Shown piece after piece: positions 43,695-53,809 of a stretch of 64,000 nucleotides of DNA. Under the pieces are notes generated by a model. The model was not told the DNA's origin, searched no databases, and saw nothing but the letters and a program-made list of their open reading frames with translations. Source of the DNA: Leptidea sinapis (lineage: Eukaryota; Arthropoda; Insecta; Lepidoptera; Pieridae); contig NC_066269.1 in assembly GCF_905404315.1 (NCBI RefSeq), forward strand, positions 2,046,001-2,110,000, given 5' to 3'. Numbering within the stretch: the stretch's first letter is position 1; the number at the start of each line of letters is the position of its first letter. The translations under genes were made by a program, and so were the position numbers.

Positions 43695-44000
43695 TATATA
43701 TGTACATAGGCACATAAGTGAATTTACTAGAAAGTGTCATAACTATAATGTTAACATAAGGAACAGACATAAATTTATAATACCACAGACTGGGAATGGA
43801 GCGACCGCCCTCAGGCTATTAAATAATAAGTTTTATTGTACGATATTACGTTTTATCCATATTTTTTATGAAAAAAAAAAGGCCCGCCGAGTTTCTTGCA
43901 CCCGTTCTTCTCAGGTCTGAGGCATACTTTGTCTGATGGGGGGTAGTTGTTTACTTTAAATAAGTGAAATTATTTCCTATTTTGAATATAAATATTTGAA
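43695..44000 (+). pseudogene. LINE family C, internally deleted
   Basis: VHRHISEFTRKCHNYNVNIR, then NRHKFIIPQTGNGATALRL: about 190 bp between the IIP(TT) and TDWEW blocks is missing compared with 50305-50800, and the reading frame after it changes. UTR with CCCGCCGAGTTTCTTGCACC; ends AATATAAATATTTGAATT. Confidence 0.86.
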
Positions 44001-44198
44001 TTAATAAAAAAATTCTATGTCTTGCGGCTTTTTGACGTTTTATAAATCATGAACGCCGGCTGCACGGACGAAAAACTGTCACATTCCGTCTAAGCCGATC
44101 GCGCAAAAGAGAGAGAGGAACAAGCTATAGAGAGACACGATCGACCTAAGCATTCGGCTTGAGACGAATCTTGTTCTTTTATTATTAAAAAAGTAGCA
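44001..44198. other. Short mixed-composition stretch
   Basis: GTCTAAGCCGATCGCG, AGAGAGAGAGGAACAAGCTA and ATTCGGCTTGAGACGAATC. It is repeat-like but not named; possibly part of a longer G-family relative. Confidence 0.3.
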
Positions 44199-44388
44199 TT
44201 CGGTCAGCTGTGTAAGCGTCGAAAGAAATCAACTGTTAACCTCTACTTCGAGCAATGCACGCACACTAATACAAACTGACATACAAATCGCACGTGTAAG
44301 ACGTAGCTTGTTACTCTCACTACAGTAGTAAAACTGGCCTGTTTTCATCGGTTGTCTAGCAGCAAGAGCCTCTATCTAGACGTATAAA
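44199..44388. mobile_element. MITE-like element G
   Basis: CAACTGTTAACCTCTACTTC, ATACAAATCGCACGTGTAAG, AACTGGCCTGTTTTCATCGG and GCAAGAGCCTCTATCTAGAC, then GTATAAAT. The left inverted end is not evident. The right end abuts the tail of an A element after ATCA. Confidence 0.65.
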
Positions 44389-44391
44389 TCA

Positions 44392-44721
44392 TCTTTTTTT
44401 TATGATAATAAGGGATGAGACGAGCAGGACGTTCAGCTGATGGTAATTGATACGCCCTGCTCATTACAATGCAGTGCCGCTCAGGATTCTTGAAAAACCC
44501 AACAATTCTGAGCGGCACTACAATTGCGCTCGTCACCTTGATACATATAAGATGTTAAGTCTCATTTGCCCAGTAATTTCACTAGCTACGGCGCCCTTCA
44601 GACCGAAACACAGTAATGCTTACACAGTAATGCTTACACATTACTGCTTCACGGCAGAAATAGGCGCCGTTGTGGTACCCATAATCTAGCCGGCATCCTG
44701 TGCAAAGGAGCCTCCCACTGG
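44392..44721 (-). repeat. Short retroelement A, full length with small internal duplication
   Basis: TTTTTTTTATGATAATAAGG to GGAGCCTCCCACTGG. ACAGTAATGCTTAC is present twice in tandem (about 44610-44638). Stem GTGCCGCTCAGGATTCTTG with AATTCTGAGCGGCACTAC is nearly perfect. Confidence 0.94.
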
Positions 44722-44914
44722 TGATCAATCATCTATGATAGTAATAGGTTATGTTACAATTTTGACGAAATCATTATAAGACTCATATAAAAAGATGTTT
44801 TCTTATGACTAAATAAACGACGCATAAAATTATCATCCGTAATCCAAATTTTCATTTGTTTTCACAAAATTACCACAAATTGTCAATTCCGTGTAAATAA
44901 AATATTCGCGTCAA
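44722..44914. repeat. 193-bp exact duplication, copy 1
   Basis: TGATCAATCATCTATGATAG to AAATATTCGCGTCAA. Identical, as read by eye, to 47306-47498. Both follow the head of an A element in the same orientation, but the A elements themselves differ at many positions. Not present next to other A copies, so it is not part of A. Confidence 0.93.
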
Positions 44915-45075
44915 CACCTAATCTCAGTAATTCCTACATCAATTGGCTTTGCTTAGATCTTATTACCATTAACAGGTTTAACAGATCCCTCCAATTCTCT
45001 TGAATGAAATAGATCTTCATTTCAACAGATCTTTTATCATTCTTGTTTATGAAAATCTTTGTTTTGTATATAATT
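44915..45075. other. Unassigned stretch
   Basis: Unique AT-rich sequence; nothing recognised. Confidence 0.4.
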
Positions 45076-45350
45076 TCAATAGATAAATTTATATACAAAT
45101 GAATTGTTTGAATGGTTTGCTAAATTTGAATATGTGCGGAAAAAAACACTTTTTATGATACAATTATTAGTATCAGAATTTTTTGTCCATGAATTAACAC
45201 CATAAAAATTATAAGCATTCAGCAAACTATATAGCTTATTCTTAAATAATCTAGAATTTAAATTTTTAATGCTACTCGGTAACTTATCATAAACATACAC
45301 AACTTTTATGATATTTAGTAATTTTGGGAACATCATGTAGAACGAGTCTT
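45076..45350 (-). pseudogene. LINE C-terminal fragment
   Basis: The frame 45336-45076 reads VYVYDKLPSSIKNLNSRLFK and NKLYSLLNAYNFYGVNSW. The pattern (Y/F)(N/D)KLP..IK.L....FK..L...L....FY is the C-terminal end of many CR1/jockey-type LINE proteins. Another subfamily with the same pattern is at 45982 on the other strand. Confidence 0.5.
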
Positions 45351-45981
45351 TTGGTCTAAGAGCTCGTGGACCCCAGACCTACGTTATTTTATAAAAGCTG
45401 AAAGTTTGTCAGCGCATGCTCCCAGCACAGGTAAGAACGATGGACAATTATGGAGTTTGGGTTGCAGTGGTTTTGGCAGGTAAACGGTACTAAAGGTATG
45501 TAAAATACCGATCTAAATACATCAAATAATACAGTGCGATTTTTCGGTATTTCCTTCAGAATATTACTAAAAATCACGTTATTCATTGCCAGACACTTAA
45601 CATCGTGGCAACTCGAAAAAAAATCAAAATTTTATAATTGTTTGAGAATAATTTAATGATATTTAACTAATATGTAAAAATAACATTTATATAAACGTTA
45701 TTTAACTAAATGATGTGGTATTATAATATTTTCATTGGTTGTATGTAATATAATATTAAATCTTAATTATAACAATATTGTTCTTCGTACAAACGAGAAA
45801 AGCACAAGGAATGTAAATTTTCAGGATTTTTGTTTTGTTACGTCAAAGAAGCGTCACTTCTTGCCTGATTTATTTAACTGTGTGTATTTGTGAAATTCAA
45901 TAGTGATTTATTCAAGAATGTTAACCCTCAAAGAAACCGAGATCCAAATCGACTAATTTTCGACGAAATCCCACTGACCTT
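45351..45981. other. Repeat-like, then AT-rich
   Basis: The section 45389-45600 (AAAGCTGAAAGTTTGTCAGC, TGCTCCCAGCACAGGTAAGA, GGGTTGCAGTGGTTTTGGCA) resembles a lepidopteran interspersed repeat that I cannot name. The rest is AT-rich. The 65-codon minus frame is not a supported gene. Confidence 0.35.
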
Positions 45982-46365
45982 GCAGTATGACAAGGGTTGT
46001 CTTCTCTATGAATGTCAGAATATACAATAAACTGCCCATTAATTTAAAATTATTAAATAAAAGACTTTTTAAGAAAACACTTAAACACTGGTTAATTGAG
46101 CGACTATTTTATACGATAAATGAATTTCTGAACGCGAGTAATGTGATAACATTAAATGTGAAACTTTTGTTAATAATTAATTAGACAATATTTATTATTA
46201 TTATGTTAGTCTGTTATTAAAGGCATAAAGGCGTGTGTTGTTTACCTTATACTATTTACTTAAATTAATTTGCATGCCTAGTTAAGCCTGGAGCAACATG
46301 TGAACTGTAAGATTATACCATCGTAACATACCATGTTTATACGCAAATAAAGAATTTGATTTATT
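45982..46365 (+). pseudogene. LINE C-terminal fragment with 3' UTR
   Basis: RIYNKLPINLKLLNKRLFKK, TLKHWLIERLFYTINEFLNA and a stop at 46182. The UTR ends with TTATACGCAAATAAAGAATT and TGATTT, a usual LINE tail. Upstream it is truncated. Confidence 0.65.
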
Positions 46366-46728
46366 GATATGAAATTCAGTATAAGTCTAATCTCAATCCC
46401 ACCTGGAACCTGCAGTACTTAATTCACGTGAGATATATCACGTACGATATCGTATCACAGATGTCACCATCAATCATACTCCCCAGCAGAGCTCAATTTT
46501 CGTCAGCGAACGCGATCGCGCCAACGAATTTGTCTGTGCCACTTAAATACGCACGATTTTCATATAAATTGTGTGTCTACAGTTTATGAGCCTCCGAATA
46601 CGAATTGTATTGTTAGTTCTCATTTGCATTGCAAAAAATAATACTCATTGAATGCGCATTTGGGAGCTATTTGTTTCTGAATTGGAATAATTAACAGACA
46701 TCAAAATAATTGTAAAAGAATCTATTAT
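46366..46728. other. Mostly unique stretch
   Basis: A CACGTACGATATCGTATCAC segment (46440) and GCGAACGCGATCGCGCCAAC (46507) stand out as CpG-bearing. No exon recognised. Confidence 0.35.
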
Positions 46729-47008
46729 ATATCCCATCATCTAGATGTGTGGCGGTCCTCCACAGTGCGGTTTTCAAGGAGCTTTCTTCTACGTACTACA
46801 AAGCTGTGGAATGACGCATAAGGAATTATGCGGTGTTTCCGCGACGATACGACATGGGTACCCTCAAAAAAACCGCATACTCCTTCCTTAAAGGCTGGCA
46901 ACTCTCCTGTGATTCCTCTGGTGTTGCAAGAGATTGTGGGCGGCGGTGATCACTTAACACTAGGTGACCCGTACGCTCGTTTGTCCTCCTATTCCATAAA
47001 AAAAAATT
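46729..47008 (+). pseudogene. LINE family B, last 280 bp
   Basis: Starts within the HPHHLDVWRSS region (CATCTAGATGTGTGGCGGTC), has an 11-base insertion at GGAATGACGCATAAGG, and ends CGTTTGTCCTCCTATTCCAT with A-run. The 73-codon frame at 46828 is a shifted frame. Confidence 0.88.
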
Positions 47009-47065
47009 TGAAGGAATTTAGCAATAAAAAAAATTCAATTCAAAATTAGGATCAATGTAGTCACC

Positions 47066-47305
47066 CATTACAATACAGTGCCGCTGAAGATTATAGAAAA
47101 ACCCACAAACTCAGAGCGGAACTACAATTTCGTTCGAACCTTAAGACATAAGATGTTAAGTATTATTTGCCTAGTAATTTAAATAGCCACGGCGCCCTTC
47201 AGACCGAAACATAATAATGTTTATACATTACTGCTTCACGGCAGCAATAGGCGCCGTAGTGATACCCATCTAGCCGGCATCCTGTGCAAAGGAGACTCCC
47301 ACTGG
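47066..47305 (-). repeat. Short retroelement A, diverged, tail missing
   Basis: CACCCATTACAATACAGTGC to GGAGACTCCCACTGG. It has many substitutions relative to the consensus (GCCGCTGAAGATTATAG, TTCGTTCGAACCTTAAG), so it is older than most A copies here, while the sequence immediately following it is an exact duplicate of 44722-44914. Confidence 0.88.
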
Positions 47306-47498
47306 TGATCAATCATCTATGATAGTAATAGGTTATGTTACAATTTTGACGAAATCATTATAAGACTCATATAAAAAGATGTTTTCTTATGACTAAATAA
47401 ACGACGCATAAAATTATCATCCGTAATCCAAATTTTCATTTGTTTTCACAAAATTACCACAAATTGTCAATTCCGTGTAAATAAAATATTCGCGTCAA
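47306..47498. repeat. 193-bp exact duplication, copy 2
   Basis: Identical to 44722-44914. It is bounded at the right by TATCTA and a short A head in the opposite orientation (47505), so the segment sits between inverted A termini. Confidence 0.93.
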
Positions 47499-47504
47499 TA
47501 TCTA

Positions 47505-47524
47505 ACCAGTGGGAGGCTCCTTTG
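47505..47524 (+). repeat. Short retroelement A, head stub
   Basis: ACCAGTGGGAGGCTCCTTTG, after which the element is lost. Mirrors the A head at 47285-47305. Confidence 0.75.
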
Positions 47525-47823
47525 CCAGTGCTGATACAGTAGTATCTGTGTTTAATTTCAGATAAATGTTTGTAATAAAGATTTGGCCTTAAAAATACTG
47601 ATGTTGTTGGTTTCGTTTTCCTTTGAGACGATCGTATCATATGAATACACGGGTAGAACCACTTAACCGAGAACATAAAAAAAATATACATTTTCACCTA
47701 TATAAATCAATTTTCCATATCATTTCGAAACAGCCTGTAAGTAATTTAGTGGACACGCACTAGCGTAGGCACTGACACCTTTCTCGTAGGTGAGTAGCGC
47801 CTACGAGAGGATGCTAACATTAA
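47525..47823. other. Unassigned stretch
   Basis: Contains near-inverted CTCGTAGGTGAG/GCGCCTACGAGAGG at about 47782-47812. No gene. Confidence 0.35.
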
Positions 47824-48236
47824 TGATTGGTATCCGCTACGCTCCAACTTGATACCGCACTACCTACGAAAAATAGCTTTTTATTACGGCAACTATTAGA
47901 TGCTTGTGTGCGTGGCATCTAGACACTCAATGACATCTTTCAAATTTTGTAACATACGTTTCGTGTTATTTTACATTGAAATTAATAAAATACAAAATTC
48001 TTACTGATGATATGTGATCCCAGAGTCTTTGTTATTTCTTGAAGTATTATTTTTACAAATTTTTACTATTCCAACCTAGCATTTTAGTTTCAATTATTAT
48101 CAAAAACAGAACATGTGGCACGTCAACGTCACACATTGTTCGAGAATGGCTCGAGTACGCCCACTTGTCACTTGGGTGTAGTATTAGTTGCCGCACTTTG
48201 TGACTACGATTTCGGTATCTAGTCCAATCCTTAATT
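47824..48236 (-). mobile_element. Family F (P-type-like) element, full length, with THAP-like exon
   Basis: Left ATTGGTATCCGCTACGCTCC, right GGTATCTAGTCCAATCCTTA. On the minus strand the ATG is at 48082-48080. A one-base insertion shifts the first codons, after which the frame reads KNNTSRNNKDSGITYH and is followed at once by GTAAG at about 48003-47999. This copy best preserves the exon end and donor. No acceptor or second exon is inside the element. Confidence 0.84.
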
Positions 48237-49016
48237 TAAGTGAGGATGATTAAAATTTTATGTTTGTAAAAACTTACAACCTTTATAGGAATTATGACTG
48301 TAATATGTATTAGTTTATCATATCTTATCGAACATCAATAGGCCATCAATATCGCAATGACGTCAAATCTTTACTGTAAAATGCTTATTCGAGTTATTAC
48401 TCGACACTTACAGTATTAGCATACACTGGTCTTAAGAGCGGCCAACCCATCATATATCTTTCTTAATAATATATATAAATTACGTGACACGTAGTATTTA
48501 CGTCCTTTATTTAGAAGGAAGAACTTCTCTAAATGTAGAACACCACGGATAAGACTACAAAAATATTGGAAATGAAAATGAAAAATATTTATTTCATTAA
48601 CAAAAATGGTACAAACATGACCTATTAAGTGAGGAACACCTGTGCCAGAAGGCCACGCTCTTCCATATTAATTAATATTAACAGTACCAAAAACTAGGAA
48701 TCACAAATTAAGTCTATAAAAATATTATAATGTTAGAAAAGAAAAGTAATATACTAACAGGATGTCTGTGTGTGCATGTGTGTGTTTTGTGTGTGTGCGT
48801 GTGAATATTGTAATGCGAGTCTATTGTTCTGTGTCCAATTTTGATTGACACCCTTGTCTTAAACAGTGACTCTTGGAATAAGCTTCTTAGTATTGTGAGT
48901 ATCAAATAAAAATTGGTCACTCATTGTCGAGCTACCAGTTTATCTATACGTATACTATATATATATATATATATTATCTGTGTCTTTTTATTTGAAATAC
49001 AAAGTTCTTAATAAGG
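48237..49016. other. AT-rich stretch with microsatellites
   Basis: GT/TG-rich tract at 48767-48806 (with GTGTGTGCGTGTG) and an AT run at 48955-48975. The segment 48571-48690 (GAAAATGAAAAATATTTATT) looks like a reversed LINE tail. ATATAAATTACGTGACACG (48474) matches a Helitron 5' end, otherwise absent. Confidence 0.45.
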
Positions 49017-49289
49017 ATGAATTCATTAACGGCCATTACCAATATTCAGTCTATCTCCGGTTGTGGCCTACTTGAGATAAAAATCGTAACTATTGTTGAC
49101 TTTTCTGTCCTAATAACAGACGGTTACTCAAATTATCCGTACACGCTGTATGTCAATGGGAGGACGTTTAGCTTACCAGCTATAGAAGTATGTATGAAGA
49201 TTGCAATTCACGCGTCCCCATATAAGGCGATAAGAATGACTTATCAGGTATATTGGGACAGCTTCAGATTATTGACAGCTAATTACTGA
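49017..49289 (+). CDS. Unrecognised 90-codon open frame
   Basis: ATG at 49017 to TGA at 49287. It has a mixed composition with GCGLLEIKIVTIVDFSVLIT (hydrophobic) and NYPYTLYVNGRTFSLPAIEV. No family, signal or partner recognised, and no repeat overlaps it. Coding status is doubtful; a single frame of this length is expected by chance in this much DNA. Confidence 0.15.
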   Translation: MNSLTAITNIQSISGCGLLEIKIVTIVDFSVLITDGYSNYPYTLYVNGRTFSLPAIEVCMKIAIHASPYKAIRMTYQVYWDSFRLLTANY

Positions 49290-50304
49290 CAGTAAAAGGT
49301 AGTAATTTATCTCTATCTGTTGACAGTATATTGGGAACGGCCGTAACACGGTTCGCAGACATAATTCCTAACAATTGGCGCCAAATATGAAACATTTATA
49401 GAGATTTTTATTTCTCGACCAAGAATGCGACCTTTTTCACAAAAACACACTCAAATACTGATTTACAACTCAAACACAGTAAAATGCTTTACGATGCCCT
49501 ATTTGTCGGCTCTAGATTCGTTTTATCGATTACTCGTTTTGTTAACGACATACCCAATTGAGTTTATTTACAAAAACAATACCTCATTTATTAATGTACC
49601 AATAATACGTATTAATCAAAATTACAATAGTATTTAATCCAACAGTTGTATAACGAGTGTCAAAAAATGTGAGTGGCGAACATCGCAATTAATGACGTTA
49701 CTCACCTTTTTTTTTTAATCTAGTTACAGTAAGATTCGTATACAATATTTTTTCTATGACTTGGTAATTTTTAATGGAAGAAATACCCCAAGTTGTCGAG
49801 TTGCCGCTTAAATGGGTTGGAAATGTATACATACCTATCTCTGTGACCCACGGCAACGCCGGTAATGTGAAAATTACAGAATATACTATTTTCTAAGAGT
49901 AAGATTCATAATATTAACATTAATGACAGTCAACATAATAACGTGCATGATTTGTGACTAATTTACTCTATAGATTTAAACAAGAAAGAGTAGATTGACA
50001 GCATTAGGGTCGAGAATAAGAAAGTCTGTTTTAAGTGTGACACGGGGCCCAAATTAATGTGATCTCGTTACGGGATCTTAAGTAAAATTGTCAATCATGA
50101 TAATAAAATAAAAGTGTCTGAGACAAGAACAGTAATTGAGGTATTTGGGGTGGTAATTTAATGCGTATTGGAAAAGTCACACTGAAATTGTTCTCTTTTA
50201 ACTATGAAGAAAGTTTTGGTACTGAATTTTTTGTCATAAAAGAAGAAGTAAGATCGACACTTCAAAGAAATTAACAGCTTGACTGTTGCTTCTCAATATA
50301 TTCT
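49290..50304. other. Mostly unique AT-rich stretch
   Basis: No named repeat seen in about 1 kb. The 70-codon frame at 49425-49637 has no domain. Confidence 0.4.
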
Positions 50305-50800
50305 TGATAATGTAATGTATGTTCATAGGCACATAAGTGAATTTGCCAGAAACTGTCATAACCATAATGTTAACACCAGGAACAGACAAAAACTGATGAT
50401 GCCTACTACTCGGCTAAGTCGAGTTAGTAAGTCTTTTGTGGGGCGATGTATATGCTTTTACAACAAGATCCCAGAAAATGTTCAAAACAAAAGTATTACG
50501 TTATTCAAAAGAATTGTTAAAAAACGTTTGTGTGGTAAAGGTTACTATAACATAAATGATTTTCTTAATGATACCACAGATTGGGAATGGAGTGACCGCC
50601 CTCAGGCTATTAAATAATAAGTTTAATTTTACAATATTACTTTGTAAACACATTTATTCGATGAAAAAAAAAGCCCGCTGAGTTTGTCGCGCCCATTCTT
50701 CTCAGGTCTGAGGCATTCATTTTGGAATGGGTGGTAGTTTTTTGACTTTCAATAAGTGATGTCACATCCTATTTTGAATAAAAATATTTAAATTTGAATT
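50305..50800 (+). pseudogene. LINE family C, best-preserved C-terminus and 3' UTR
   Basis: One continuous frame (50279-50614) reads YVHRHISEFARNCHNHNVNT, RLSRVSKSFVGRCICFYNKI, RIVKKRLCGKGYYNINDFLN and DTTDWEWSDRPQAIK, then a stop. The UTR has GCCCGCTGAGTTTGTCGCGC and TCAGGTCTGAGGC, and ends AAATATTTAAATTTGAATTT. This is the C-terminal tail of a CR1/jockey-type ORF2 downstream of RT; RT itself is missing. Confidence 0.9.
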
Positions 50801-50810
50801 TGAACTAGGG

Positions 50811-51240
50811 TTGGGGTCTCTATTACAACTAAATTTGCTAAATAATAATAATATTAACGAAGTAAAGACCAATTGCGAAAATAATAAAGACACCATTGTT
50901 AATATTTATAATGAACTGTTTCAGGGTGTGGTGGAGCTTAAAGATCATCTGAAGCTACGCATTCAACCTGGCGTGGAGCCAGTGGTACATCCTCCGCGGC
51001 AGGTGCCTAACGCACTCCTGATGCGCCTCTCAGAGAAGCTGGGAGCACTAGTGGAGCACCAAATCATCGCAAAGGTCCAACATCCTTAAAACTATATAAA
51101 CAATTTAGTAATTATTGAAAAGACAGACGGTTCTTTAACAATTTGCTAAGATCCTGAGGATCTTAATAAAGTATTTATACGGGAGCACCACCTTATACCA
51201 ACTCTTGATGAGATTGTACCCAAATTATCCTACCGACTGC
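50811..51240 (+). pseudogene. Ty3/gypsy LTR retrotransposon pol fragment (start of RT domain)
   Basis: LFQGVVELKDHLKLRIQPGV, VVHPPRQVPNALLMRLSEKL and VEHQIIAKVQHP, followed in the same frame, after TAA, by NNLVIIEKTDGSLTIC, another stop, and DPEDLNKVF. The order (PGVEPVVHPPR, IAKV.HP, W.N.LV..EK.DGSLRIC.DP..LN) is that of the beginning of gypsy-type reverse transcriptase. Two in-frame stops and no LTR, protease or integrase nearby; a dead fragment joined directly behind a LINE C end. Confidence 0.85.
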
Positions 51241-52061
51241 GCCATATTAAATAAAAGATTATATTTTATTGTTTTGAGGTTTTATTTATACTTCACGTGT
51301 ATAGTTACTTTATATATATATTAAAGTTTATATTAAATATACAGAGCTAAGGCTGGTGTGTTCTATTGTAGGTAAATGCAAAAGTGACAGCTGTCATAGA
51401 GGTGGGGTTTGACACATAGGTAAATGACAGCTACAGATGCGTTACGTTAATACATATCCCTAGCTGTATCTATATACAGGCGAAGCTAATGTAGAGAGTA
51501 TTATAAGTAAACCTCAAGAAAAAACAAATTTAAATACAACAACAAAACAGGGAAAAGGTACTTTAAGTCCATTCTATTACCTTCCCTGCCCTGGCTTTAG
51601 TAAAAGCCCTCACACAATCAGTCGATCAAGTTATAATGGTTTAAGTTCCTTCAGGCACTCGTTTCATAAATAATTGCCATTGTCCAAGCTTTACCGTTGC
51701 CTCATTTATTATTCATGCCATAAATATTTAATAATATCGGACAATTTTATGTATCGTGGCAACCCTTGTTAATATAACTACGTCAACTAAAACCGTTGAG
51801 TGTCCTTTACTTGTGAATGTGTGGGTAAGTGTTGTTAGTGGACTACACGTGTAGCGTAGGGTTGTCATTATTGGTTTTTCTATGCGATATCGTTTAATAA
51901 GAATTGTAATATCGACCAATACTATATTATGATAATAACTATATATCTTATATTTGATTAACAATATGCATTGTTACTGTTGCTTAATCAGTTTCAATAA
52001 ATGATTTTTTATTTTATAGTGTAACGCTGTATTCAGAACAATATTTTCATGCTTTTAAACT
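51241..52061. other. Unassigned stretch
   Basis: Contains AAGTGACAGCTGTCATAGAG and AAATGACAGCTACAG (51384, 51423). The 51730-51860 stretch is of mixed composition. No gene recognised. Confidence 0.35.
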
Positions 52062-52450
52062 AGGATGCTTCAGTCGCTCGTCGTACCGCTTCGATGCGGT
52101 GTATATTTGAGCGAAGCGAGGTTAACTAAGTCTGTGTACAAAAACAAAACAAAATTAATCTAAACAAAAACAATAAAAAGAATCTTTTGGAATTTGGCGC
52201 CATAGTTAAACATGAGTTTTTAAATAAATATAAATAGTGTGTGCTAATTTAGAATAATTTGTAAATCATGTTTGTTTTTAATTATATTACTTAAATCAAG
52301 TCGAAATTCAAAATTCTGTCTCGACAAAACTTCGAAAGCTATTTCTATGAGTTCAACATTTTTAAAAATCGGTCCTGAAATGGCCGAGAAACAATTTAAC
52401 ACAGAAATCAATTGGAGTCATCCGGTGGGAATAATCTGGGTATTCAAAAA
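52062..52450 (+). mobile_element. Family K element
   Basis: Opposite orientation to 25624-25985. CAGTCGCTCGTCGTACCGCT, TTGAGCGAAGCGAGGTTAAC, ATGGCCGAGAAACAATTTAA and CAATTGGAGTCATCCGGTGG are shared. The right inverted GAAGCG-type end is missing here, replaced by AATAATCTGGGTATTC. Confidence 0.7.
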
Positions 52451-53010
52451 TACATAGATTTTAAAATAAATAGTTTTCAAAACCGTCATTTCATACCGAA
52501 AACTGATTTTGGGCTTTGGTTTTGAGGAGCACGCCGCAGCTGCCCCGCTCTATATTTAAATATACTCGTATCGTGTAACGGTCTTTAATCTGACGTTTTC
52601 GTGTAACGCTACAAAATCTGACGCTCAACTCGAGTATACAGCCCGCGCAGTAAGCGGCCCGAACCCCCTTATAAAAGTTTCGCTTAAAAAAAATACCCTT
52701 CCTTTCGGTCTAAGTAAATCTTTGTTACAAAATGGTACAGCCTGTATTGATCTCACTTTTACGCACACGATTTTATTAGCCCTAGACTTAAGGGTTCAAG
52801 AGACGACAAAGTAATCACTATTTCACAATAGGCTTGCTCGTGAGACACACAAAGACACAATAGCCCTTAGCGAGCACATATTCTAGGGTGAATGCAATTG
52901 TCTTATTCCCCGCTCCTGTACCAACCTCGTACACTCGATGTTAGGGTGACCAGTCTTTAAGACTTTTTAAGATAGGGTAACAAAAGAGAATAACCTGATG
53001 CAACACTTAT
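52451..53010. other. Mixed-composition stretch
   Basis: Between 52520 and 52680 there are several CpG-bearing pieces (GAGCACGCCGCAGCTGCCCC, GTGTAACGGTCT and GTGTAACGCTAC, ACAGCCCGCGCAGTAAGCGG). It might be host regulatory DNA. No exon. Confidence 0.3.
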
Positions 53011-53309
53011 ATTTTTATGGAAAAGGGGGACAAACGAGCGTACGGGTCACCTGGTGTTAAGTGATCATCGCCGCCCACATTCTCTTGCAACACCAGAGGA
53101 ATCAACAGAGCCTTTAAGGAAGGTGTACGCGCCTTTTTTGAAGGTATCCATGTCGTATCGTTCCAGAAACTCCGCACAAGGAAGCTCGTTGCACAGCCTT
53201 GTAGTACGTGGAAGAAAGTTCCTTGAAAAGAGCACTGTGGAAGATCGCCACACATCCAGAGGGTGCGGATGATATCCTTATTTGTGGCGTGCCGTGCGAA
53301 GGTGGAATT
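53011..53309 (-). pseudogene. LINE family B, last 300 bp
   Basis: Minus strand 53253-53065 reads MWRSSTVLFSRNFLPRTTRL, WNELPC-like CNELPCAEF and FLKGSVDSSGVAREC, with about 9 bp missing in the GRQ..C region. Tail to TTTTTATGGAAAAGGGGGAC. Confidence 0.9.
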
Positions 53310-53809
53310 GTGCATAATCTGTGACCTAGCATGGCGCTTTGGTACCGCCAATCGCTTACGCTCGCCAACACTCTTACCAACTGAGCCAACCGTTGAGTAA
53401 GTTGCATGATTGCAAACATTTCCCCCCTCTTAAAAAAAGATTGTACAAGCCACAAACACACGAAGTACAATCTTAAAAACAGTTGAAATAGTGAAATATC
53501 CTTTATTAGTAGCACGGAACATTATGACCTATTTAAAATCATGACAGGAAATCGTGTGTTTAGATATGTTCTGTAATAAAACGGATATAATATATATTTA
53601 GAACGCTTACACTAACTTGTGTTTTATTAGCACAATTATTATTCATCGGAACTGAACGAAGCACATTTCATGTTTATTTATAACTAGCGATTTCTCGCGA
53701 ATTCGCCCGCTTACATTTTGTTGACGTGAAAAACAAGCTATTAATTAGATGTTTGAAGTGAAAACTTCTGCCGCGTTGGACACTTTTTGGTAGGGGAAAA
53801 TTTTATGGG
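53310..53809. other. Unassigned stretch
   Basis: At 53337-53410, CTTTGGTACCGCCAATCGCT and TTACCAACTGAGCCAACCGT resemble the reverse of a tRNA 5' region (the minus strand reads GGCTCAGTTGGTAAGAGTGT, an A-box-like match), but no full cloverleaf can be drawn. No gene. Confidence 0.4.
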
